DNA of 15,837 nt from NCBI GenBank assembly GCA_964511535.1, contig CAZEFW010000190.1:1-15837 (forward strand), read 5' to 3'. Source of the stretch: CAZCFB01 sp964511535. Lineage in GTDB: Bacteria > Myxococcota_A > Polyangia > GCA-2747355 > CAZCFB01. The notes under the pieces were generated by a model. It was not told the DNA's origin. It ran no database searches and worked only from the letters and a program-made list of their open reading frames with translations. The translations under genes were made by a program, and so were the position numbers. This document shows, piece by piece, positions 6,420-13,900 of this stretch. Numbering within the stretch: the first letter of the stretch is position 1; each line of letters starts with the position of its first letter.

Positions 6420-6686
6420 ATGCCGGACTACAAACAGATCCAGGACATCGCCAGGTCATCGCTCATGGCGGATTTTTTCGCCGTTCGAATCGACGAGGAG
6501 GGGCTGTTCGACGACATGAAGGCCATGTTCGCAGCCATGAAGCTGCCCACCCCGCTGCCAGCCCTGGACCGGATCAAGGTCATCGCTGCCAACGCCACGG
6601 ACGCCAACACCTTCATCGACGGGATCAAGGACGGGGACCTGTTCACCCCCATGCGTGACCTGCTGATGAAGGTCAACATCGGTTGA
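6420..6686 (+). CDS. Small hypothetical protein, 88 residues
   Basis: I do not recognise this protein. It is a short, soluble-looking, mainly helical sequence with no signal peptide or membrane segment. It is rich in Asp and Met/Phe (DDMKAMFAAMK, then ATDANTFIDGIKDGDLF) and ends MKVNIG. It starts at an ATG behind GAGGAGAGG, a good ribosome-binding site, which is the main reason to believe it is a real gene. It lies 89 bp after the GH5 gene and 39 bp before the glycosyltransferase, all on the plus strand, so it may be co-transcribed with either. A TACTAT hexamer at 6380-6385 could be a -10 element but has no convincing -35. No function is proposed. Confidence 0.7.
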   Translation: MPDYKQIQDIARSSLMADFFAVRIDEEGLFDDMKAMFAAMKLPTPLPALDRIKVIAANATDANTFIDGIKDGDLFTPMRDLLMKVNIG

Positions 6687-6725
6687 ACCGGGAGGCGTCC
6701 AGCCTCTCTCATCGCGAGCCATGCC

Positions 6726-7448
6726 GTGGACAGTCGAGCGCCTGAGCTTGTCTCCATCGTCATCCCGACCCGTTCCGAGGGGCCCATGCTGGGGCGCACG
6801 GTGGATCGGCTCGTGGAGCGCTTCCCCTACCCTGCGCAGATCATCATCTCGCCGGATCGGCCCACCGAGCTGACCCTGCACGTGGCGCGAGCGCTGCAGT
6901 TCCGGCACTCGCCGGTGGAGCTGCTGCCCGAAAAAGAGCTGGAGGGAAAGGGCGCGGCGGTGCTGCGCGGGCTGTCTCTGGCCAGCGGGGACGTGGTCGG
7001 CTTCTTCGACGCGGACGGCCCGTTCAAGGTAAGCGAGCTGGCTTCCCTCGCATCCCTGGTGGGGAGCGGCGAGGCGGACTGCGCCATCGCCAGCAAATGG
7101 TTGGGGCGGTCGTACCTCGAGGTGAAGTCATATTCGATGCTTAGCAAGAAGATCCTCGGGCGGGGCCTCAACCTGCTGACGCGGGCCGCGTTTGGCCTGA
7201 AGATGGCCGACACCCAGGGCGGGGCCAAGCTGCTGTCGCGCGCGGCGTGGGATGGCATCGACAAGGACTTCACCTGCCTCGGGTTCGACTTCGACGTGGA
7301 GCTGCTGTGGAAATTGCAGCTGAACGGGGCGCGGATCCAGGAGGTCGCCATGAGCTGCCGGGAGCGGAGCCGGTCCCGGCTTTACCTGCCCGACCTGGGG
7401 CGGATCCTGCTCAACCTGGCGCGCCTGCGGGTCGACGGGACCTCCTGA
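6726..7448 (+). CDS. Family 2 glycosyltransferase, DPM1/ALG5-like, no membrane anchor
   Basis: A 240-residue GT-A fold enzyme that would move a sugar from a nucleotide donor to an acceptor. The opening VSIVIPTRSEG, the GKGAAVLRGL block (75-83), the DAD metal/nucleotide motif (95-97) in GFFDADG, the DTQGGAKLLSR stretch (162-172) and FDFDVELLWKL (187-197) match the dolichyl-phosphate mannose/glucose synthase branch, whose bacterial members usually glycosylate polyprenyl phosphate. It lacks the C-terminal membrane helices of many bacterial members. The start is taken as GTG 6726: the previous gene's stop is in the same frame just upstream, and the next in-frame ATG (6786) would delete the essential first strand. 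The ribosome-binding site is weak. It ends 10 bp from a converging gene. The acceptor is unknown. Confidence 0.87.
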   Translation: MDSRAPELVSIVIPTRSEGPMLGRTVDRLVERFPYPAQIIISPDRPTELTLHVARALQFRHSPVELLPEKELEGKGAAVLRGLSLASGDVVGFFDADGPFKVSELASLASLVGSGEADCAIASKWLGRSYLEVKSYSMLSKKILGRGLNLLTRAAFGLKMADTQGGAKLLSRAAWDGIDKDFTCLGFDFDVELLWKLQLNGARIQEVAMSCRERSRSRLYLPDLGRILLNLARLRVDGTS

Positions 7449-7458
7449 ACCGGCAGGC

Positions 7459-8046
7459 TCAGAACCAGGTGTAGCCCAGGCCGAGGGAGACCCCGAAGTG
7501 ATGGGCGCGCTCGGCCACGGCGTGCAGGGCCACCAGGCTCAGGGTGGGGCCCGACGTGGCGAACACCGGGAAGTGCAGATCGAAGCCGTAGAGCCAGCTC
7601 ACGCCCCAGTTGGCGTGGATCCCGTCGCTCTGGTCGTGGGTGCCCCCCGGCCCGAAGGCGATCTTGTAGACCAGGTCCTGATAGATCACCGGGAACTTGA
7701 ACAGCAGCATCCAGCCGCCGATCAGGTCGGGGCCGCCCAGGTCGCCGAGCACGCCGTCATTCTGGATGAAGGAGTGGATCAGCCCCACCGTGGTGCCGGT
7801 CTGCATGGTCCAGCCCAGCTCCATCTGGTGAAACACGCCGACGGTGTCCGGCCCGCCGCCGAAGCCGAAGGCGATCTGGAAATGAACGCCGCTGCGATCC
7901 ACGGGGCGGCCGAACAGGGTCCGGTCCGAGGACGCTTTTTGTGTGGTCGGCGGCGAGGGTGAAGCCGCGGCCAGGGCCGGGGCCATGGTCAGGGCGACGA
8001 GGAGCAGGGCAGCCTGGAGGTGGCGAGTCGGGGCCCGGGTTGACAT
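7459..8046 (-). CDS. Small outer-membrane beta-barrel-like protein
   Basis: A 195-residue exported protein of unknown function. A signal peptide (hydrophobic LQAALLLVALTMAPALA, cleavage near ALAAAS) is followed by a Ser/Pro/Thr linker. After that come alternating hydrophobic and glycine/aromatic strands such as VHFQIAFGFGG, MELGWTMQTGTTVGLI and WGVSWLYGFDLHF. The C-terminus GVSLGLGYTWF ends in Phe after an alternating strand, as the outer-membrane insertion signal usually does. The size suggests eight strands. ATG 8046 is preceded by AGGATC. It diverges from the sulfatase-like gene across 103 bp and converges with the glycosyltransferase. No specific family was recognised. Confidence 0.75.
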   Translation of the reverse strand: MSTRAPTRHLQAALLLVALTMAPALAAASPSPPTTQKASSDRTLFGRPVDRSGVHFQIAFGFGGGPDTVGVFHQMELGWTMQTGTTVGLIHSFIQNDGVLGDLGGPDLIGGWMLLFKFPVIYQDLVYKIAFGPGGTHDQSDGIHANWGVSWLYGFDLHFPVFATSGPTLSLVALHAVAERAHHFGVSLGLGYTWF

Positions 8047-8110
8047 GATCCTATTGTGAACGCGTCCGGGGGCCGGCGCCGCAGACCAGTGAATTGCGGC
8101 GTCGAAATCC

Positions 8111-8140
8111 TTGCCGGACCCGCGCTGAAGAGGCTATTAG
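8111..8140 (+). promoter_or_regulatory. Possible sigma-70-type promoter of the sulfatase-like gene
   Basis: TTGCCG (8111-8116) and TATTAG (8135-8140) are each 4 of 6 to consensus, with an 18-base spacer. Transcription would begin only about 3 bases before the ATG at 8150, giving a nearly leaderless message, which weakens the call. Confidence 0.2.
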
Positions 8141-8149
8141 TCACAGGTC

Positions 8150-9619
8150 ATGCTACCCCCCGGGACACCTCGGATCCTGCTCGCCATCGCAGTGGGCACC
8201 CTCTGCATTCATTGCAACGGCGGCGAGATGTCCAGCAAGGCCTCCGCCGAGGGGACGGGCGCGTCCGCGGGCGCCGACCAGAGCGGCGTGTCAGCCGCCC
8301 CGCCGCCCCCGGTGGCGGAGAAGCGGGCAGCGACCCTGACCGCGGCGCAGTACGCCGAGCGGCTGGAGTCGTGGCGCAGCAGCGAGCAGGCGACCCGGGC
8401 GCTGCAGCGCACCGCGGGCTACAACATCGTGCTGCTGGTGGTGGACGGCCTGCGGGCCGACCTGCTGCTGCCCCTGACCGACGCCGGGCGGGCAGCGTAT
8501 CCGCACCTGTCCAGCTTGCTGGACCGGAGCGGCCGGTTCATCCACGCGTTCTCCTCGGCGGCGGGGACCGACGTGGGCATGACCACCCTGCTCACCGGAC
8601 GGTTGAGGTACCTGTACCGCGGCCGCCAGACCCTCGCCCGGGCCATCCGCGAGGCCGGCGTCCGGACCCACGGCGTGTACCAGACCGAGGTGGAGCGGTG
8701 GCTCGGGGTGAGGATGTGTCGCCAGGGTCACCGGGGCCGCCGGGTGCTGGTCAACGACCCGATCCGCCAGGACTACGGCTCCCGCGCCACTTCGCGGCAG
8801 GTGACCAACGCCGGCATCCGCTTCCTGCGCAGGCGCGGCAAGCAGCGCTTCTTCCTCTGGCTGCACTACTTCGACGTGCACGAGCACCACCAGATCCATG
8901 TGCGGACCCTGAGCATGCCCACGGGGCGGGTCCGCAAGCGGCCCGAGACCCCCCGGGCGCGCTACGAGCTGATGCTGCGCCACGTGGACCATCATCTGGG
9001 GCGGTTCATGGCCGCGCTCCAGGAGGCGGGCCTGGCCGAGCGCACGATCATCGCCCTGGCCGCCGACCACGGCGAGGGGCTCGGCGAGTCGCCCAGGCTG
9101 CCCGCGCGCCATGGCGAGCTGCTGTACCAGCCCCTGGTGCATGTGCCGCTGGCGGTGCATGTGCCGGGCGTGGCGGGCAAGGCGCTGGCCCAGCCGGCCA
9201 GCATGGCCGACCTGTACCCGACGCTCATCGACCTGGCGGGCATCTCCACGCCGAAGGCCGGGGATGGGCTCAGCCTGGCGCCCTTCCTCGCCCTGGATGA
9301 TCCGGGCGTGTTCAAGGCGCTTCACCGGCCGATCTTCCTGATGGAGTCGCACCAGCAGGCGGTGGTGCACTGGCCGCTCAAGCTCATCGTCTGGCAGCAG
9401 CGCAAGTCGGGGATGGAGCTGTATGACCTGAGCAAGGATCCGGCCGAGTCGAAGGACCTGTCAGCCGAGCGGCCGGGGGACGTGCGCCGGCTGGCGGCCA
9501 TGCTGGAGGCGCGCAAGCTGGAGCGCGTGGACCGGCGGCGGTCCTACATACGCAAGGTGCTGCGAGAGCGCCGCAGAGCCGCCAGAGAGAAACGAAGAGC
9601 CGCCCGCAAGAACCGCTGA
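8150..9619 (+). CDS. Sulfatase-fold (alkaline phosphatase superfamily) lipoprotein, Thr-type active site
   Basis: A 489-residue envelope protein. The N-terminus has a hydrophobic segment ending in two cysteines (Cys19, Cys22), probably a lipoprotein signal though not a textbook lipobox, then a low-complexity Ala/Gly/Pro linker to about residue 60. The catalytic fold spans about 90-435: VVDGLRAD with metal ligand Asp99, LLTG (147-150), FLWLHYFDVHEHH (235-247), ADHGEG with Asp306 and His307, and RHGELLYQPLVHVPL (320-334). The sulfatase C/S-x-P-x-R signature before LLTG is replaced by T-D-V-G-M, with Thr140 at the nucleophile position. Family enzymes with a Thr nucleophile are mostly phosphoethanolamine or phosphoglycerol transferases, so sulfate-ester hydrolysis should not be assumed. 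The C-terminal 30 residues are strongly basic. The ATG follows ACAGG, a modest site. It is monocistronic by position. Confidence 0.85.
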   Translation: MLPPGTPRILLAIAVGTLCIHCNGGEMSSKASAEGTGASAGADQSGVSAAPPPPVAEKRAATLTAAQYAERLESWRSSEQATRALQRTAGYNIVLLVVDGLRADLLLPLTDAGRAAYPHLSSLLDRSGRFIHAFSSAAGTDVGMTTLLTGRLRYLYRGRQTLARAIREAGVRTHGVYQTEVERWLGVRMCRQGHRGRRVLVNDPIRQDYGSRATSRQVTNAGIRFLRRRGKQRFFLWLHYFDVHEHHQIHVRTLSMPTGRVRKRPETPRARYELMLRHVDHHLGRFMAALQEAGLAERTIIALAADHGEGLGESPRLPARHGELLYQPLVHVPLAVHVPGVAGKALAQPASMADLYPTLIDLAGISTPKAGDGLSLAPFLALDDPGVFKALHRPIFLMESHQQAVVHWPLKLIVWQQRKSGMELYDLSKDPAESKDLSAERPGDVRRLAAMLEARKLERVDRRRSYIRKVLRERRRAAREKRRAARKNR

Positions 9620-9659
9620 CGCCGGCGAGAGAAAAACTGTCACCTGTGAATCGATAGCC

Positions 9660-9687
9660 GTTAACAGTCGACGGTTGACGGTTGAGG
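9660..9687 (+). repeat. Degenerate heptamer tandem repeat (GTTGACG type)
   Basis: Four consecutive 7-base units: GTTAACA, GTCGACG, GTTGACG, GTTGAGG. The inner copies differ by one base and the outer ones by one or two. It lies 40 bp after the sulfatase-like gene, in a locally less GC-rich intergenic region. Short intergenic heptamer arrays are known from several bacterial genomes; a function is not evident. Confidence 0.6.
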
Positions 9688-9719
9688 GATTCGCGCAACC
9701 AAGCACCTCCATCTGACCC

Positions 9720-9751
9720 ATGGCGCTGCGATCATGCGCCGTCACTTTTTT
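9720..9751 (+). terminator. Likely intrinsic terminator of the sulfatase-like gene
   Basis: ATGGCGC (9720-9726) pairs with GCGCCGT (9736-9742) through one G-T wobble, with a 9-base loop. Six T residues at 9746-9751 follow after three bases. It lies about 100 bp after the stop and before the sigma-54 promoter, so it would separate the two transcription units. The loop is long and the T-run offset, hence moderate confidence. Confidence 0.45.
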
Positions 9752-9842
9752 AACACCCCGATCATCCACTGCTGCGCCCTGCCAGCCGGCCAAGATTCAT
9801 AATTCCGTCCCTTTGTGCTAATGAGGCGCTGATCAATCGCGA

Positions 9843-9858
9843 TGGCACCTGAATTGCT
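9843..9858 (+). promoter_or_regulatory. Sigma-54 (RpoN) promoter
   Basis: TGGCAC, five bases, TTGCT. This reproduces the -24/-12 consensus (TGGCAC-N5-TTGCW), with the invariant GG (9844-9845) and GC (9856-9857) separated by exactly 10 bases. Transcription should start near 9868-9870, giving a leader of about 37 bases to the ATG at 9906, with GGAGAGG as ribosome-binding site. Sigma-54 promoters need an enhancer-binding ATPase; the AT-richer stretch about 9745-9842 is where its sites could lie, but I see no clear binding repeat. It would drive the barrel and Met-zincin operon. Confidence 0.8.
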
Positions 9859-9905
9859 TTAATCAATGACGTCACCGCCGCGCACGTAGACCCGGAGAGG
9901 CCAAC

Positions 9906-10955
9906 ATGAACCTGGTACGGACCTCCACCCTGCTCTTCCTGCTCCTCTGCTCCGCAGCCCCGGCCCGGGCCGCGCCGGAGCCGGAAGAGGAGCCCGCCGC
10001 CGCCGAGTCCGGCGGGCAACTCCGGCAATCGTCCCTGTTCGCGGGCACCGACCACAGATCTCCCTGGCGCGGCTCCCAGGTGGTGCTGCGCAACGCCCTG
10101 TCGGCCATCACCCTGGACCCGTCGGCCGAGCAGACTCACAACGCGTATTTCGCCATGACCTGGAGCTTTCGCCCCTGGTGGTGGTTCACCGACAAGGTGT
10201 TCGCGCGCGCCCAGCTGGACCTGGTGCACGAGCTGACCGAATCCGACATCACGACTTACAGCGGCGAGGCGCTGCTGGACGACCTGCGCCTGGTGGTGGG
10301 TGGCTCGAGCCTGCTGGTCATCCCCTGGGTAGACATCCACCTCTCCGCGGACCTGGTCATCACCTTGCCCACCAGCAAGGCTTCCCGGGCGCGCACCTTG
10401 ATCATGGGCATCGGCCCGGGGCTGCGGCTATCGCGCAGCTTCTCCCTGCTCCAGGGGCTGGTCATCGGCTACAACCTGCGCGCCACCCCGCGCATCTACG
10501 AATACACCACAGCCGCGCGCGAGAGCCCCATCATCCCGGGCTGCTCCTCGGGCCCGGGCGGCTGCGACGCTTACCTCAACTCCGGCGTGCGCAACCCGTA
10601 CCTGCGACTGGCCCAGACCGCGGACATCTCGCTCAGGGCCCTGTCCTGGCTCGGAGTCTCACTGGCGGTGGGTCACGCCATCGACTGGATCTTCGACCTC
10701 GATGACAACGCCGCGGTGTCTTACCAGCCGGTGGACGACGCCGGCTCGCGCCACCTGACGTTCCTCGAGTTGGCCCTCAGCTTCCGGCCCCTCGACATGC
10801 TCGAGATCGGGATCGGGTACTCGGCGCTGCACCCGCAGCTCGCCCCCGACTCCACCCGCTATACGCCCTTTTTCAACCGCTACTCCGTGCTGTTCGTGGA
10901 CCTCAAGCTCCACGCCGACGCGGTGGTTTCCAGTATCAGGAGGATCGCCCAATGA
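9906..10955 (+). CDS. Outer-membrane beta-barrel-like protein, first gene of sigma-54 operon
   Basis: A 349-residue exported protein. The signal peptide ends near APARA (residue 22), followed by an acidic Glu/Pro/Ala linker (23-35). The rest alternates polar and hydrophobic residues in strand-length segments with aromatic ends, for example NAYFAMTWSFRPWWWF, VFARAQLDLVHEL, VDIHLSADLVITLP, LTFLELALSFRPLDMLEIGIGYSAL and YSVLFVDLKLHADAVV, as expected for a barrel of roughly a dozen strands. It ends IRRIAQ rather than in Phe, so the classical C-terminal insertion signal is missing. A Cys pair (CSSGPGGC, about 213-220) suggests a disulfide in a loop. The ATG follows GGAGAGG. Its stop overlaps the start of the next gene (ATGA), implying coupled production with the metalloprotease lipoprotein. 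I recognise no named family. Confidence 0.8.
   Translation: MNLVRTSTLLFLLLCSAAPARAAPEPEEEPAAAESGGQLRQSSLFAGTDHRSPWRGSQVVLRNALSAITLDPSAEQTHNAYFAMTWSFRPWWWFTDKVFARAQLDLVHELTESDITTYSGEALLDDLRLVVGGSSLLVIPWVDIHLSADLVITLPTSKASRARTLIMGIGPGLRLSRSFSLLQGLVIGYNLRATPRIYEYTTAARESPIIPGCSSGPGGCDAYLNSGVRNPYLRLAQTADISLRALSWLGVSLAVGHAIDWIFDLDDNAAVSYQPVDDAGSRHLTFLELALSFRPLDMLEIGIGYSALHPQLAPDSTRYTPFFNRYSVLFVDLKLHADAVVSSIRRIAQ
10938..10943 (+). promoter_or_regulatory. Ribosome-binding site of the metalloprotease gene, inside the barrel gene
   Basis: AGGAGG lies 8 bases before ATG 10952. It sits in the last codons of the upstream gene and supports the ATGA-overlap start. Confidence 0.8.
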
Positions 10956-13900
10956 GACTCAACACCACTCTGCCCCGTGTCCTGGTCGCCGTCAGCCTGC
11001 TGGGCGCGCTGGTCCTGGCCAGCTGCGCCGAGGAGCGCCCGCCCATCAACCGGGTCCAGCCCTACGCGCTCAAGAAGAGCGACTTCGTGGGCAAGGACCT
11101 CAAGGACCCCAAGGACAACCCCGAGTTCTGGACCCAGGCCACCCTCATCGACGTGGGCTACGGCGCGGCCCAGTTCGGCCTGTTCAACTCCACCTTCACC
11201 CAGAACCTGTCGCGCATCCGCTGGCAGATCACCGAGGACTACCTGTTCGCCCGCCTGGCCTACGAGCGCGTGGCCGACAGCGACGGCAAGGGCGCCGGCA
11301 AGGCGGTCAACGACGGCCAGATCGTGGCCGCCTTCCGCATCGAGAAGCACTTCGACGTGAGCCGGGAGTACAACCCCACCACCGGCGAGCAGATCAACGT
11401 GCTCAACGAGAACGCCACCGACCGGCCGTGGTACCAGCGCGAGTACATGCGGGTGGACTGGTCCAGGAACGAGAACACCGACGCCTACGACTTCGACACC
11501 CTGTCGCTGCTCGGCATCTACGGCGGCGTCAAGTACGAGCCCCTGGCCTACGACGTGACCAACCCGAGCGACCCCCACGCGCCGGTGTTCGATCTGGACA
11601 ACGGCTACTTCGACGTGACCAACAAGGCGTTCGCCAAGCCGCAGCTGGTGGACCTGAGCCACCTCGGCTGGGGCATGGACCAGATCCCGGCCTGCATGCT
11701 GCCCGCCGACTTCTCCGGCGGCACCAGCCCCAAGGGGAACTGCAACCCGGTGGAGCTGACCCTGCGGCAGTCGTTCCGCAAGGTGCAGGACTCTGACTTC
11801 GAGCCCAAGCACTGGGACGGCTACCGCTTCCAGGCGGCCGGCGGGTTCACCACCCAGCGCTACGGCTACGCCCGCAACTACCAGATGAGCGACGACAAGT
11901 GGTTCCGCTTCCTGAACCACTACCAGATCTGGCAGCGCAGCCACCACTACAAGGACCCGACCAACATGACCGGGCATGTGGCCTGCTTCACCAGCAAGAC
12001 CACCCCGGCGGGCAAGGACGCCAACCGCGACGAGAACAAGGACGGCACCGCTGACGAGTGCGCCGCCGCGGGCAAGGGCTCCCGCTGCGACACCTTCCGC
12101 CAGCGCTGCACCCTGCCCTATGCAAAGCGCAAGACCCGCACCATCCCCTGGTACTACACGGAGGCCGCGGCGGACGAATACTTCGCCCCCACGGCCGAGG
12201 CGACCCACAACTGGGACGTGGCCCTGCGCGTCGCGGCCCGCACCGCCCAGTACGCCGAGTGCAACGCCACCGGCGGCAAGGACTGCGCCAAGACCTTCCC
12301 GGTCTTCTTCGGCCAGCAGAACCACAACCAGGACGCCGTTGACCTGGCGCGGGAGGTGGACGCTTGCCGCAACAAGACGGCCTACGCCGGCCAGGACTGC
12401 GCCGCCCTGGCCGACAGCATCGGCAAGAAGCGCGGGTACGACGCCGGGGTGATCTCCATCGCCAAGATGCCGGAGGTCCTCGTGCTGTGTCACAGCCCGG
12501 TGGAGCACGGCGACCCGGCGGCCTGCGGTACGGCGCGGCTGGAAAAGGGAATGACCGCCAAGGCATGCGCCACAGCCCGCGCGGCCGGCGACGCCGACAA
12601 GATCAAGGCCTGCGACAAGGCGCTCACCGCGCGCCTGGGCGACCTGCGCTACCACAAGGTCAACGTGTTCTCCAAGCCGCAGACCCCGTCGCCCTGGGGC
12701 ATCTACGCCGACGCCGAGGACCCGCTCACCGGCGAGACCATCGCGGCCAGCATCAACGTCTGGGCCTGGGTCAACGACTACCTGAGCCAGCAGTACGTTG
12801 ACATCATGCGCTACATAAAGGGCGAGCTGAAGACCGCCGACATCACCAACGGCAAGTACGTCAAGGACTGGGTGGAGGCCCAGCGCAAGGGCACCAGCGG
12901 AGGCGTGCTGCCGCGGCTGACCAGCGCCAAGGTGGAGCGGCTGAAGGCCAACTTCGCCGGCGTCAGCGTCAACAAGCTGCGCAAGCTGCAGCAGTCCATG
13001 CCCCAGCACATGCAGGCCGCGGTGCAGTCGCTGCACCCGAAGCTCACGGGAATCGCCGCCTCGGCCAGCGTCCTGTCCAAGAACCGCGCCACCATCGCCG
13101 CGCGGCAGAAAGCCGCCTCGGGCAGTCAGTTCGAGGCCAAGCTGATGACCAAGATGATGCAGCAGCTGCACGGCGTGTCCGGGCTGCCGCTCAACGCCCA
13201 GCTGATGAAGCAGGTCTCGCCCCTGGCCGGCGGCAACCCGTCGGTGGCGCGCAACATGCGCCACGCCCTGCAGGCCAAGCTGGCCGAGCGCGGCTCCTGC
13301 GTGCTGCACCCCCACCGGGTGGCCGCGCCGTTTTCGCTCACCGGCCTGGCCGACAAGCTGGAGGCCAAGTTCGGCAAGTTCTCCGCCGGGGACAACGCGG
13401 CGACCCAGGCCGCGCGCGCCGAGAAGATGCGCAAGTACCTGGCGCGCCGGTTCCAGATGTCGGTGGTGGCCCACGAGATGGGCCACTCGGTGGGCCTGCG
13501 CCACAACTTCGTGGGCAGCTCCGACGCGTGGCAGTACCGGCCGCAGTACTGGCAGCTGCGCACCAGCAACGGCAAGGTCACCAACCAGTGCGCCGACCTG
13601 GTGACCGACGGCAGCAAGTGCACCGGCCCGCGCTGGTTCGATCCGGTGACCAAGGAGGAGCGTGACAACCTGATCTGGATGTGGATGCACTCCACGGTGA
13701 TGGAGTACCCGGGGGACATCTCCCAGGACATGCTCGGCCTCGGTGTGTGGGACTTCGCCGCCGCCCGGCTGCTGTACGGTGACGTGGCCACGGTGAGCCA
13801 GGACCCGAAGATGACCGCCGGCAAGGCCCGCGCCCTGTCCATGATGCTCAAGATGGACAACTTCGGCGGCATCCTCGGCCTCAAGCCGGCCACCATCAAC

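Noticed and set aside
8056..9370. Long open frames overlapping the sulfatase-like gene on both strands
   Set aside because: The Arg/Pro/Gly-rich and His/Gln-rich products are frame shadows; the 8150-9619 frame carries all conserved motifs.
9867..9874. TGACGTCA palindrome near the expected sigma-54 start site
   Set aside because: It is only 8 bases and occurs once. It lies at the transcription start rather than at an upstream activator position, so it is probably chance.
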